NCBI RefSeq assembly: GCF_902833045.1
Contig: NZ_CADFDU010000004.1
Location: forward strand, 248,001-312,000
DNA length: 64,000 bases
Direction of reading: 5' to 3'
Origin: Burkholderia sp. BCC0322
GTDB taxonomy: Bacteria > Pseudomonadota > Gammaproteobacteria > Burkholderiales > Burkholderiaceae
The position numbers and the translations under genes are program-made. This document shows positions 1 to 7,090 of this stretch, one piece after another. The notes below the pieces were generated by a model, which saw nothing but the letters and a program-made list of their open reading frames with translations, had not been told where the DNA came from and did no database searches. How positions within the stretch are numbered: position 1 is the stretch's first letter; each line of letters opens with the position of its first letter.

Positions 1-117
1 CGCTTAGATCCGCCGGTCTGGTGCCCGGAATGTCGTCGGACGATCGAACTCGATTACGACGATCTGGAAAAGCAAGCAAAGAAGGCGGGATTGATACCGA
101 TCGACGACGGGGAATGA
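1..117 (+). CDS. C-terminal end of a small Cys-motif phage protein (partial)
   Basis: The frame is open from the first base and stops at TGA 115-117, giving 38 residues of a truncated protein. It contains a WCPECRR motif, one half of a possible zinc knuckle, and an acidic, lysine-rich tail, a composition that looks like real protein. Function is unknown. A competing open frame on the opposite strand covers the same bases and is joined to the Cro-like gene, so one of the two is probably not expressed. The gene start lies outside the window. Confidence 0.4.
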   Translation, partial: RLDPPVWCPECRRTIELDYDDLEKQAKKAGLIPIDDGE

Positions 118-301
118 CGCGCCCATCCGGGCCGACAACTAAATCGGGTTCGGTGCCGGCGCGGATTAAGCGGCGCATATACTCCTCCTGAAGCCGATCG
201 ACCCATCGAAAATTGTGTCGATACGCGAGCCGCGCAATCGGGCTGCGATGATGGATCAGCAGTATTCGGAGAACGGGCCAACGCGAGCGGGGGCGCGTCA
301 T
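1..301 (-). CDS. possible small phage protein downstream of the Cro-like gene (partial, no stop in window)
   Basis: An ATG at 301-299 overlaps the stop codon of the Cro-like gene in an ATGA arrangement, the usual sign of translational coupling, and the frame stays open for 100 codons to the window edge. An internal ATG follows a strong AGGAGG ribosome-binding sequence (about 186-181) and would give a product beginning MRRLIRAGTEPDLVVGPDG. No family is recognised. It is antisense to the partial rightward frame at 1-117, so the two calls compete. Confidence 0.35.
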   Translation of the reverse strand, partial: MTRPRSRWPVLRILLIHHRSPIARLAYRHNFRWVDRLQEEYMRRLIRAGTEPDLVVGPDGRVIPRRRSVSIPPSLLAFPDRRNRVRSSDDIPGTRPADLS

Positions 302-537
302 GCGGTCTCCTTTCGTTGGGCGAGCTCCGGCCAGATATCAGGGATCACATCCGCGGAGAAGAGATCAACTCTCCGAACCTGGCCATCCGTTTCTCGCTCA
401 ATCGGCCAACCAAAAGGAATCGGCACGGGCCTTTTTTTGTTTGCCCATGCGCTGAGGTCTGACGCATGAGCGCCGATAGCAGCGGCCAATTTCACGAGTC
501 GACCGCGCTCGGCGTCGAGATAGGTTCTGAGGTCCAT
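298..537 (-). CDS. Cro/YdaS-like phage DNA-binding protein
   Basis: This 79-residue helix-turn-helix protein resembles the YdaS/Cro-like family of lambdoid-type phages. The HTH lies near residues 14-40, followed by KKRPVPIPFGWPIER and a DxxPDIWPEL ending that is typical of the family. By family analogy it would repress the divergent gene at 623 by binding the operators between them and favour lytic functions; this is inference. Its start faces the operator cluster at 540-612. The stop overlaps a possible downstream ATG, suggesting an operon running left out of the window. Confidence 0.7.
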   Translation of the reverse strand: MDLRTYLDAERGRLVKLAAAIGAHASDLSAWANKKRPVPIPFGWPIERETDGQVRRVDLFSADVIPDIWPELAQRKETA

Positions 538-546
538 GCCGCAACT

Positions 547-609
547 TTAGCGAAACGCAAAAGCCTTGTCTATAGCGTTTCGCGCATATACGGCTTTAGC
601 GTTTTGCTA
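547..609. promoter_or_regulatory. operator cluster between the divergent Cro-like and repressor-like genes
   Basis: Three related elements lie in the 85-bp divergent promoter region: TAGCGAAACGC (548-558), TAGCGTTTCGC (573-583) and the dyad TAGCGTTTTGCTA (597-609). The common core is TAGCG-N3-CGC, near-palindromic. This spacing of triple sites between divergent Cro-like and repressor-like genes is the layout of a phage lysogeny switch. The same core recurs at 1469-1504. Confidence 0.65.
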
Positions 610-622
610 TTGAATTGCAGAC

Positions 623-1024
623 ATGAAGGACATCGACCAAATACGTCGCGACAACCTCAAGATCATCGAATCTGAGCATGGTGGGCCGGCTGCTGCTGCC
701 GCCGCCATCGGGATGTCTCACTCGCAATTTACCAACCTGCGAGACGGCGCCAAGGATTCGAAGACGGGCCGAGCTCGCGGCATGCGTGCAGTGACGGCGC
801 GCAAAATCGAACAGAACATTGGCAAACCAGTCGGTTGGATAGACACCGACCACTCGGTCGACGCGTCTGCGAATTCTCCAGCCGCCCCTCCCGCCGGCTG
901 GAATGAGCTCAACCCCAACCAACGCGCACAGGTCGAATCGTTTATCGGGTGGCTCTTAACGCAATCGCCAACACAACCCACCACTTTCCCTTCAAGCAGC
1001 AAGCGATTCGGCAAGGGCGGGTAA
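623..1024 (+). CDS. prophage repressor-like HTH protein
   Basis: This 133-residue protein has an N-terminal helix-turn-helix of the phage repressor type: GGPAAAAAAIGMSHSQFTNL near residues 20-40, then an ARKIEQNIGKPVGWID segment near 60-76 that is common in short CI-like regulators. It lacks the C-terminal LexA/CI peptidase domain, so RecA-stimulated self-cleavage is not expected. It is divergent from the Cro-like gene across shared operators and is the best candidate for the element's lysogeny repressor. Its 3' end overlaps the end of the opposing gene at 992. Confidence 0.65.
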   Translation: MKDIDQIRRDNLKIIESEHGGPAAAAAAIGMSHSQFTNLRDGAKDSKTGRARGMRAVTARKIEQNIGKPVGWIDTDHSVDASANSPAAPPAGWNELNPNQRAQVESFIGWLLTQSPTQPTTFPSSSKRFGKGG

Positions 1025-1279
1025 CGCCGTGTGCTTGTGACCGGGCCATGGCTCAAGACAATAGTCCGAAAACAGCCAGTCACGAGTCAAAATCAAACCG
1101 TCGCCATCGTCGGCCAAACCTATCACTGGCGGCCCCGCAAGCTCGCACTCCCACCTCCCGTCGAAATGTATCTGGACCACCTCAACGATGCGCCCAATAA
1201 GGGCCTCGTTGGGTGACCATACAACCCTCGCGACGTCCCCCGGCTTGCATCGTAAGCGTTTAATCGGTTCTTCTTTCAT
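992..1279 (-). CDS. hypothetical prophage protein with a small beta-barrel-like N-terminus, behind a LexA-type box
   Basis: Read from the ATG at 1279 it is 95 residues, chosen over the ATG at 1297 because a purine-rich GGGTGGGG lies about six bases upstream. The N-terminus (CKPGDVARVVWSPNEALIGRIVEVV) looks like a small SH3-like barrel; similar short proteins occur in Burkholderia prophages, but no function is known. A CTGT-N8-ACAG element starts 32 bp upstream, so SOS control is plausible. In phage 186 a LexA-controlled gene (tum) encodes an antirepressor; whether this gene plays such a role is only a hypothesis. Confidence 0.55.
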   Translation of the reverse strand: MKEEPIKRLRCKPGDVARVVWSPNEALIGRIVEVVQIHFDGRWECELAGPPVIGLADDGDGLILTRDWLFSDYCLEPWPGHKHTALPALAESLAA

Positions 1280-1310
1280 CAACAGCCCCACCCTCATTAG
1301 CGCCGCAATA

Positions 1311-1326
1311 CTGTATGCATGTACAG
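1311..1326. promoter_or_regulatory. LexA-type SOS box
   Basis: The bases 1311-1326 read CTGT-ATGCATGT-ACAG, an exact match to the CTGT-N8-ACAG consensus used by beta- and gammaproteobacterial LexA, and the flanks extend the dyad (TACTGTA/TACAGTA). It sits 32 bp before the start codon of the leftward gene at 1279. Binding is inferred from the consensus only. Confidence 0.6.
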
Positions 1327-1465
1327 TAGTTTAATCAAAAAGACAGATTGCTTTCAACAACTGTCAGTCTTGTCAGGTTGCCTCCGGACGTACGAGCTCA
1401 TTCCGCTCGGCCCCGCTACCTGACGCCGCTCGTCGCCATTCGGCGTTACAAATTTAGCGCAAGCT

Positions 1466-1504
1466 TTCGCGTTTCGCTATAGACAAGCGTTTCGCGTTTC
1501 GCTA
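1466..1504. promoter_or_regulatory. second copy of the prophage operator cluster
   Basis: Three copies of the GCGTTTCGC core occur at 1469-1477 (followed by TA), 1487-1495 and 1494-1502 (followed by TA), the last two overlapping by two bases. The core matches the operators between the Cro-like and repressor genes at 547-609. It lies about 50 bp upstream of the small rightward ORFs starting at 1555 and probably places that transcript under the same repressor. Confidence 0.6.
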
Positions 1505-1554
1505 AAGTCCGTCTCGTCGCAGCATTGCCGCTGCAAACGACAGACGAGGCCCTG

Positions 1555-1695
1555 ATGCGTATCACCCTGTTCCAGCGCAGCGAACTCTCGTGCCCGAAAT
1601 CGTGTGCAGTGCATGCGCGTGACTGGCACCGGCTGGTCGCGCTCGCCCTGCTCTACCTGATCGCCAGCGCGATCGCCCCTGCATTCGGTATTTGA
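1555..1695 (+). CDS. 46-residue hypothetical protein
   Basis: An ATG-to-TGA frame begins just after the operator cluster. The product has a cysteine-containing N-terminal half and a hydrophobic C-terminal segment (LVALALLYLIASAIAPAFGI) long enough for one membrane helix. It is followed after 7 bp by a second small membrane-type ORF, so the two are probably co-translated. No family is recognised. The call rests on tight packing, the membrane-like composition and the promoter upstream. Confidence 0.4.
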   Translation: MRITLFQRSELSCPKSCAVHARDWHRLVALALLYLIASAIAPAFGI

Positions 1696-1702
1696 GGTGC
1701 AC

Positions 1703-1828
1703 ATGACCAAGCCAATGCCCCTCTGGAAAATCGTGCTGCTCTGGCTCGCCGTCGGCGTCGCATGCATCGCATGGACATACACCGACGAAGTGGCCGACGC
1801 ACCGAACTCGACCGCGTACAGCGCGTGA
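1703..1828 (+). CDS. 41-residue single-pass membrane protein, hypothetical
   Basis: ATG 1703 follows a GAGGTG ribosome-binding sequence. The product has a short charged start, one strongly hydrophobic helix (WKIVLLWLAVGVACIAW, residues 8-24) and a polar tail ending in TAYSA. It sits between two other small prophage ORFs in one orientation. The role is unknown; small membrane proteins in early phage operons are often host-takeover or superinfection-exclusion factors, but nothing here proves that. Confidence 0.45.
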   Translation: MTKPMPLWKIVLLWLAVGVACIAWTYTDEVADAPNSTAYSA

Positions 1829-1835
1829 GCACGCC

Positions 1836-2042
1836 ATGCAGAAAGCCCACCTGCCCACGCACCTGCTACGCGTCGAATGGCAGCTGCTCCACATGCGCGG
1901 CGATTTCGACACCGCGATCCAACGCGACAGCGTGCGCAAGACGCTCGAATCGTCGGCGCGCGCGAGGGAAATTCGCGAGCAACGGCGAGCAGCTGCGCGC
2001 ATGGATGTCAAGCGTCGGCAGGCCGGCGACGTGAAGGAATGA
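1836..2042 (+). CDS. 68-residue hypothetical prophage protein
   Basis: The frame starts 7 bp after the preceding stop and encodes a basic, alpha-helical-looking protein (LLRVEWQLLHMRGDFDTAIQRDSVRKTL, then an Arg/Glu-rich segment) with no signal or membrane segment. It is the third gene of a compact rightward operon behind the repeated operator. No domain is recognised. Confidence 0.5.
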   Translation: MQKAHLPTHLLRVEWQLLHMRGDFDTAIQRDSVRKTLESSARAREIREQRRAAARMDVKRRQAGDVKE

Positions 2043-2162
2043 TCGATGCCGCGCTGCCACGTTCGCGCACGCACCGCACGGCGCGCCGTTGCTGCGCTGC
2101 CAGAACCCTAGGTCCGCACTGACTATCGCGAATTCCATTAACATCACTAACAAAATATAACC

Positions 2163-2987
2163 ATGGCGAAAAATTCACTCGATGCCTACGGCGCTGCTGG
2201 CAAAACCAATCTGTTGTTTTTCGATCCGGAAAAGCTGGTACTCGTAACGGACAAGACGTCCCCTCTTTACGATGATCGCGTTCATCTACCTGTCGACGAA
2301 ATGATGGCGCACAACATCGACTATCAAGGCATCGTGATGCCAATCGAGATCTCGAAAAATCCCGAGACCGGCGATGTCGAAGTCGTACTCGGCCGGCAGC
2401 GCGTCAAGGCCTGTCGACTAGCGAATATATGGCGACAGGAACGTGGCATCGCACCTCGCCAGGTGCCGGCAGTCGTTTTCAAAGGCAAGCGCGAGCAAGC
2501 ACTCGATGCGATCGTCAGCGAAAACGAACACCGTCGCGCAGACACGCCACTAGGCCGCGCCGAGAAGATGCGGCAGCTGATGGCACTTGGCCGCGGTGAA
2601 GATCAGGTCGCGATGATTTTCAACTGCAAAGTTGCAACCGTGCGCTCAACACTCGCCTTGCTCGAATGCTGCGGGGATGTACAGAAAGCAGTCGACAGCG
2701 GCAAGGTTCCCGTAACGCATGCGGTCAAACTGGCGCGCCTCGGCCCGGACGCACAGCGAGAAAAGGTGCGCGAACTCGTCTACGTAGCCGACACCAAGAA
2801 GGGGCACGAAAAGTCGCGCGGCCAACGCGAAGTAATGGGACACGCGGAACCCCGAATGAGAACCCGCAAACAGATCACTGCGGAGCTGCAGAACAGTACC
2901 GGCGAACGTGCTGCCGCCCTTCGATGGGTTCTTAGCATCGAAAGCGACCGCGACATGGTTGATCGCATTATGCCGAAAATTGACTGA
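2163..2987 (+). CDS. ParB/RepB-like nuclease-domain protein
   Basis: This 274-residue protein has a ParB N-terminal nucleotide-binding-type domain. NIDYQGIVMPIEI and VVLGRQRVKACRLANI give the conserved G-R-x-R box near residues 77-90, and SENEHRRADTPLGRA supplies the ENxHR motif near 119-126. An HTH region follows (EDQVAMIFNCKVATVRSTLALLE, about 146-168), then KVPVTHAVKLARL. ParB-domain proteins act in DNA partition or as CTP-dependent switches or regulators. There is no ParA neighbour and no visible parS array, so a plasmid-style partition role is doubtful. It lies between the small early genes and the AlpA-like gene. Confidence 0.75.
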   Translation: MAKNSLDAYGAAGKTNLLFFDPEKLVLVTDKTSPLYDDRVHLPVDEMMAHNIDYQGIVMPIEISKNPETGDVEVVLGRQRVKACRLANIWRQERGIAPRQVPAVVFKGKREQALDAIVSENEHRRADTPLGRAEKMRQLMALGRGEDQVAMIFNCKVATVRSTLALLECCGDVQKAVDSGKVPVTHAVKLARLGPDAQREKVRELVYVADTKKGHEKSRGQREVMGHAEPRMRTRKQITAELQNSTGERAAALRWVLSIESDRDMVDRIMPKID

Positions 2988-3011
2988 GCGGCGCTCCAGC
3001 CGGGAGAATCA

Positions 3012-3287
3012 ATGAAACCGATTTATCTTGACCTGCCTGCCGTTGCCACCGCGGTGTCGTTATCCGAAGCCACTATCCAGAAACTCGTACGCGAGCACAA
3101 ATTCCCAAAGCCGCGCGTCCTGTCCGATCGGCGCGTCGCGTGGCTGACACGCGAGATCGAAACATGGGCAGAGGCGTGTCCGGTGTCAGATCTAGCACCT
3201 CCGCCCAATACGGGTCACCGCAACAGACGTCGCAATGTTTGCGTAAGTCAAAATCTGGTCTGTCAGTCAGCGTTGGATCAGGTCTGA
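3012..3287 (+). CDS. AlpA-family phage transcriptional regulator / excisionase-like protein
   Basis: The first 60 residues form a winged-helix of the AlpA/MerR-like type: LPAVATAVSLSEATIQKLVREHKFPKPRVLSDRRVAWLTREIETWAE, with the characteristic PKP followed by RVAW. AlpA-like proteins activate integrase transcription or act as recombination directionality factors next to tyrosine integrases. The start at 3012 follows a GGGAGAA ribosome-binding sequence. The last 30 residues do not look like the family, so the 3' end may have been altered when the defence cassette to its right was acquired. Confidence 0.7.
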   Translation: MKPIYLDLPAVATAVSLSEATIQKLVREHKFPKPRVLSDRRVAWLTREIETWAEACPVSDLAPPPNTGHRNRRRNVCVSQNLVCQSALDQV

Positions 3288-3399
3288 GATGGCATCGCCG
3301 TCACTTCATCAAGGGTCGTCATCGACCCAAATCCGGCTGTCGCCGCTTAAGTGAGCGGCATCCAACGCGCATTGGGCGATGAGGATACCCTATGCCAGA

Positions 3400-4155
3400 T
3401 CAGACATTAGGTGACCCAGCCGCGACGAGATTCTTCGCCTTTCGATACTCTTCGCTCTTCTCTAAGTAGTCTCGGCAGAACGCAGAAAACTTGCTGCTCG
3501 GGTGCATTAGTGACTCAATTGTCTGCAATGCCTCGCTCAGTTTTCGCAATCTAATTGTCTTTTTCCTGCTCGTGTCGGCTTCAAGCAGTTCGCCCATCGC
3601 ATCCACAAGTGCGTTGCTGAAGATTGCCAGGCTAACAAGTATGTCGGCGCGCGGCTTCCAAAGCCGTATGGTTTCAAGACCACACGTCTCAATAGTTTTC
3701 TTCGCGAGGTCATAATGCGGGCCGTCATTGGGCTTCATCGAAATGCCGTCGTAACGAAAAATATCTATTGGGTCAATATCATATGGATTTACTATCGGTT
3801 CGACTACTGTGTCGTGGTCCAATTTCGAGCCGTTGCACTGACTGCAGGCTGGAAGGAGGTTTGACCATTCGAACGTGGAACTAGGGTAGATAGACTTCGG
3901 CTTGAAGTGCTCAACCGCGACGTATCCGCCTTCAGATGGGATACATTCGCAGAACGCACACTTCCCATGAGAACTCGCAGTTAGCGCGGTTTTAATATCC
4001 TGATGCCGATAGTGGCTCAAAAGATACTCTTTTTCCGCATCCGGGATATTCTTATATGATCCAAATTTGGCAACAGCTTGCGTCAATGCCAAAGTCCATT
4101 CTGAGCTTTTTGTTTTGAGCACGAGAGGCTCACCGGGCCTGTCCAATTTAATCAT
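3400..4155 (-). CDS. ptuB: PtuB-like HNH endonuclease of a Septu defence system
   Basis: This 251-residue HNH nuclease has C66-x2-C69 (CAFC), E82-H83 in VEHFKPK, N99 and C104-x2-C107-N108 (ACSQCN), the Cys4/HNH arrangement of PtuB proteins. Its ATG overlaps the end of the upstream ATPase gene by 8 bases, so the two are translationally coupled. In Septu, PtuA senses or holds the complex and PtuB cleaves nucleic acid to stop phage; that function is carried over from the family. Codon use is clearly AT-richer than the flanking genes, consistent with acquisition as cargo. Confidence 0.82.
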   Translation of the reverse strand: MIKLDRPGEPLVLKTKSSEWTLALTQAVAKFGSYKNIPDAEKEYLLSHYRHQDIKTALTASSHGKCAFCECIPSEGGYVAVEHFKPKSIYPSSTFEWSNLLPACSQCNGSKLDHDTVVEPIVNPYDIDPIDIFRYDGISMKPNDGPHYDLAKKTIETCGLETIRLWKPRADILVSLAIFSNALVDAMGELLEADTSRKKTIRLRKLSEALQTIESLMHPSSKFSAFCRDYLEKSEEYRKAKNLVAAGSPNV

Positions 4156-5392
4156 TGGCCAAGGCCTCCAAAGACGCGAGCCGGGCCTTTAATACAATTA
4201 AAATTGTATCGTTTGGATGGCATACGGCCGATAGATTCTCGATGGCAACCTTAAGGCCACTGACATCTCTTCCCTCAACGCAATGGAGTGCAGCTGCCAC
4301 CAACCTCTCATGCTCCTTGTTGTCTAGGCTCTTTACCCCCATAATTTCAGAAAGAATTTGGTCGGTATTCCACCCGGAAAAGGAGCGGTTCGCTGGCCGA
4401 AGGTTATACCCGGCGCCGCTCGAACTCTTTTGCATGATTATTACTTCGTTAGCTTCGGCGGATGCTAGCAGGTGCGGAGAGTGAGTCGTTACGATGAACT
4501 GGAGTTTTGGGAAAATACGTGAGAGCCCACGTCTGATTGTGAATTGCCATTCGGGATGCAGATGTATATCTAATTCATCCACCAGGACCGTCCCGCCCGC
4601 CTCTTCGACTACCCGATCTCCATCGGAACGACTTCCTTCAATCCATTCAATTATGTTTGCGATTATTAAAAGTACAGCCTGAAAACCAGATGACAGCTCC
4701 TCCAGATAGCATTCTTTTCCGTAAATACTGAAGATGGGCTCAAGGTCTCTTTCCGTTCGAATATATTTGAAATCACTATCAAAGGGGCCAATTTGAGGCA
4801 GCTGATTTATGAGGTGTGACCAGTTTGTCCTCTCCTCAATTGCCCAATCCTTGTCAATCACAAAGTACCTGTTGATGAACCACTGTTTCACATCGCTTTG
4901 CCAATCTCCGTAAATCGCAGAAGTCGAATTAGCCAAGTATATATTCAGATTGGTGTTGGTATTCTCCTCCCGTTTAAGTCCTTGGACTTGTTTGTACTTT
5001 ATGTTGCGTTGTGCGCCAATGAAAAGCGGGGCATACTTCACGTCTTTTGCTTCGGATGTAGCAAGCACAACTCGGTCGCCTTCTGTTGAAGGGGGGGTCC
5101 AGTTCCGAATCGATGCGTTCCGATAGCCCGTAGTAGCGATGGCGTTTTGCCCCAGGCCAATACGATATTTCTTTTCATCGACGGTGAGATCCGTCCAGAA
5201 TTCCGCATTGGGGCCAAATCGTGAGTATCCGAGAGACTGATAATGAAAGCAATGCGAGATAGCAGTCAGGATCGAAGTCTTTCCGCACCCGTTAGGGCCA
5301 GCAATAAAATTGAAGCCGGCGTTAAATTGAACGTTTAACTCGGAAAATTGCCTTACGTCGCGCAGATGTAAGGATTCAAGCGTTGATTTCAA
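4148..5392 (-). CDS. ptuA: PtuA-like AAA/ABC-type ATPase of a Septu defence system
   Basis: The 414-residue ATPase has Walker A GPNGCGKTS (residues 32-40), an LSSG signature (233-236), Walker B VLVDELDIHLHP (269-280) and a TTHSP switch (302-306), the layout of SMC/OLD-like ATPases including PtuA. I chose the TTG start at 5392 because GGGGGG lies seven bases upstream; a GTG at 5452 would add 20 non-conserved residues. It is followed directly by the HNH gene, the defining Septu pair. No reverse transcriptase is nearby, so this is not a retron variant. The gene is AT-rich relative to the element. Confidence 0.82.
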   Translation of the reverse strand: MKSTLESLHLRDVRQFSELNVQFNAGFNFIAGPNGCGKTSILTAISHCFHYQSLGYSRFGPNAEFWTDLTVDEKKYRIGLGQNAIATTGYRNASIRNWTPPSTEGDRVVLATSEAKDVKYAPLFIGAQRNIKYKQVQGLKREENTNTNLNIYLANSTSAIYGDWQSDVKQWFINRYFVIDKDWAIEERTNWSHLINQLPQIGPFDSDFKYIRTERDLEPIFSIYGKECYLEELSSGFQAVLLIIANIIEWIEGSRSDGDRVVEEAGGTVLVDELDIHLHPEWQFTIRRGLSRIFPKLQFIVTTHSPHLLASAEANEVIIMQKSSSGAGYNLRPANRSFSGWNTDQILSEIMGVKSLDNKEHERLVAAALHCVEGRDVSGLKVAIENLSAVCHPNDTILIVLKARLASLEALAND

Positions 5393-5468
5393 AATACGTC
5401 CCCCCAAGTCATCATGTCCATGTATTCTAAAAAGATCTCGGCCACCGCCCACATGAGATGCCCAAATA

Positions 5469-5580
5469 GTTTAGTTTACCGTAGTACGCGTAATACGTTC
5501 GGCCGCTATACGGGCGCGGACTCCGACGTCCGCGCTTGGCCGAATTGAGTCAGACGGGCTTACGCGGTCTGTTTAGTTTA
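5469..5580. repeat. short direct repeat pair with a hairpin between ptuA and the integrase
   Basis: GTTTAGTTTA occurs at 5469-5478 and again at 5571-5580, each followed by a similar T/A-rich stretch. Between them an 8-bp inverted repeat, GCGCGGAC/GTCCGCGC (5514-5521 and 5528-5535, 6-base loop), could fold. The repeats sit at the right edge of the AT-rich defence cassette and may mark its junction. No T-run follows the hairpin on the integrase strand, so a terminator is not claimed. Confidence 0.35.
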
Positions 5581-5594
5581 GCCTTATACGTGGA

Positions 5595-6869
5595 TTACTT
5601 CGCCGGATATCGGAGCGCGACTTCCTCAAGGAACTGCGACAGGCGCGTGAGCCACTCTCGGCGTTCGCGATCATAGTGGTGTCGGTTATACACGCCGGCC
5701 ACCCCGGGTTGAATATGCCCGAGTACCGCCTCCGCGACGTCATGCGGGCACCCAAGCGCGGCGAGCATTGTTCGTGCGGTCCGCCTCAGATCATGAGGCG
5801 ACCAATGCGTCACCGGCAGTCGGGGGCGATTGTGGCTGGGCACCTGCTTGCAGTACGGCTGATGATAGTAAACGCCGTGCGAAATAACGGTCTGCTTCAT
5901 CATTTCACCGGTCGAAGTGGGGAACAGAAAGCCATTCACGGCTTGGTCTTTGCGCCGCCGAACGATTGCCTCGGCGCGACCGATGAGTGGCACTCGCAAA
6001 TCCGCTGCCTTTGATCGCCACGAGTTCTTCGTCTTTTCCTTTGGTACGGTCCACCAGAGACCGTCCGCCTCCTCAGCGATCTCGTGCGACTCCATTGAAA
6101 CGATTTCTCCTCCCCGGGCACCAGTCCAAAGGTACAGTGTGACCGCATCCGATACCGTTAGGCTCATATTCGGAAGCCAGCGGAGCAGCGTGCCAATCTC
6201 GTCCTCACTCAACACCCGCTTCTTCGTGCCCATGGCGACGCCGTCGATCGTGCGTCCCTTGCTGCGAAGCTTCCCGCGCAAGATCATTCGCCACCAGTTC
6301 GGCGTACCGTCAGGCAGCCGACCCGCGTCCATCGCATGGTCCCATGCGCCACCGAGCTCCATACGGAGCCTAGCCGCAAGCGCCGGCGTTGCTCGGTATG
6401 AATCTAGGAACTCGAACGCCTGCGCGCGAGTGATTGAGGCGGCGGGGAGAGCCGCAATTGGCGCCAACATTGCTTTAAACATACGCGTTACCTCGATCAC
6501 CCCCTTCTCTTTTCGATTGGGCTCAAGGTAGCCGCCGATGTAGTCCAGGCACACCTGCTTGACCGTGTATGCATCGATCGCCCGCGTTGCCGCGATCGCT
6601 TGGCGCTTCTCCCGTTTTTCTGCCGCAGGATCGCCTCCGCCATCGCGCGCGGAGCGTTTCTGCTCCCATTCGGCGATCGCGGCGGGGAATCCCATTGCTG
6701 GCCACTCGCCCAGCTTCACCTGACGCATGCGGTCATCGATGGGTGACTTGTAACGGTAAATCCACGAGCGACGGCTTTCGCTCGCCTGAAGGCGTAGGCC
6801 TGGAAAGCCGTCAAAGGTCAGGTGCTGCCCTGGTGGCAGCTTGCTTGCGGTGCGGGCGTCGAATCTCAT
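5595..6869 (-). CDS. tyrosine-type site-specific integrase
   Basis: This 424-residue phage integrase has the catalytic set R252 (TGARGGE), H359-x-x-R362 (SPHDLRR), H385 (LGH) and Y394 (GVYNRH). An Arm-binding DUF4102-type N-terminus begins with the KLPPGQHLTFDGFPGLRLQ pattern and a central SAM-like domain follows. It is the outermost gene of the mobile element, and its 5' end faces the chromosomal gene ribA. The start at 6869 fits the conserved N-terminus. It is probably responsible for integration and, with the AlpA-like protein, excision. Confidence 0.9.
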   Translation of the reverse strand: MRFDARTASKLPPGQHLTFDGFPGLRLQASESRRSWIYRYKSPIDDRMRQVKLGEWPAMGFPAAIAEWEQKRSARDGGGDPAAEKREKRQAIAATRAIDAYTVKQVCLDYIGGYLEPNRKEKGVIEVTRMFKAMLAPIAALPAASITRAQAFEFLDSYRATPALAARLRMELGGAWDHAMDAGRLPDGTPNWWRMILRGKLRSKGRTIDGVAMGTKKRVLSEDEIGTLLRWLPNMSLTVSDAVTLYLWTGARGGEIVSMESHEIAEEADGLWWTVPKEKTKNSWRSKAADLRVPLIGRAEAIVRRRKDQAVNGFLFPTSTGEMMKQTVISHGVYYHQPYCKQVPSHNRPRLPVTHWSPHDLRRTARTMLAALGCPHDVAEAVLGHIQPGVAGVYNRHHYDRERREWLTRLSQFLEEVALRYPAK

Positions 6870-7054
6870 GCAAAACTAGCGTAAGTTTTATTCGAGGGCC
6901 AGCCGAGCAGCGTAACTTTCTCGACCAGCCCATGGAAATCCTACGCCAGAGTGCCAAGTTTCCTTACGTTTCGTCAAGTGACGATGCGCCTTAACGGAAA
7001 CGCAACTTTTCGCTCCGATCCTTTACTGACAAGGCTCTCGAGGATTTTCGCCTT

Positions 7055-7084
7055 GAAAATCAAGGGGCTCCGCAGAGCCCCTTG
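7055..7084 (-). terminator. Rho-independent terminator of ribA
   Basis: A perfect 10-bp stem, CAAGGGGCTC (7061-7070) with GAGCCCCTTG (7075-7084) and loop CGCA, is followed on the minus strand by ATTTTC. It lies 6 bp past the ribA stop codon. It probably also marks the first certain chromosomal sequence next to the integrated element. Confidence 0.8.
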
Positions 7085-7090
7085 ATTACG

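Noticed and set aside
3400..5392. A retron-type defence system containing PtuA-PtuB-like effectors
   Set aside because: No reverse transcriptase or msr/msd-like region is present between the AlpA and integrase genes.
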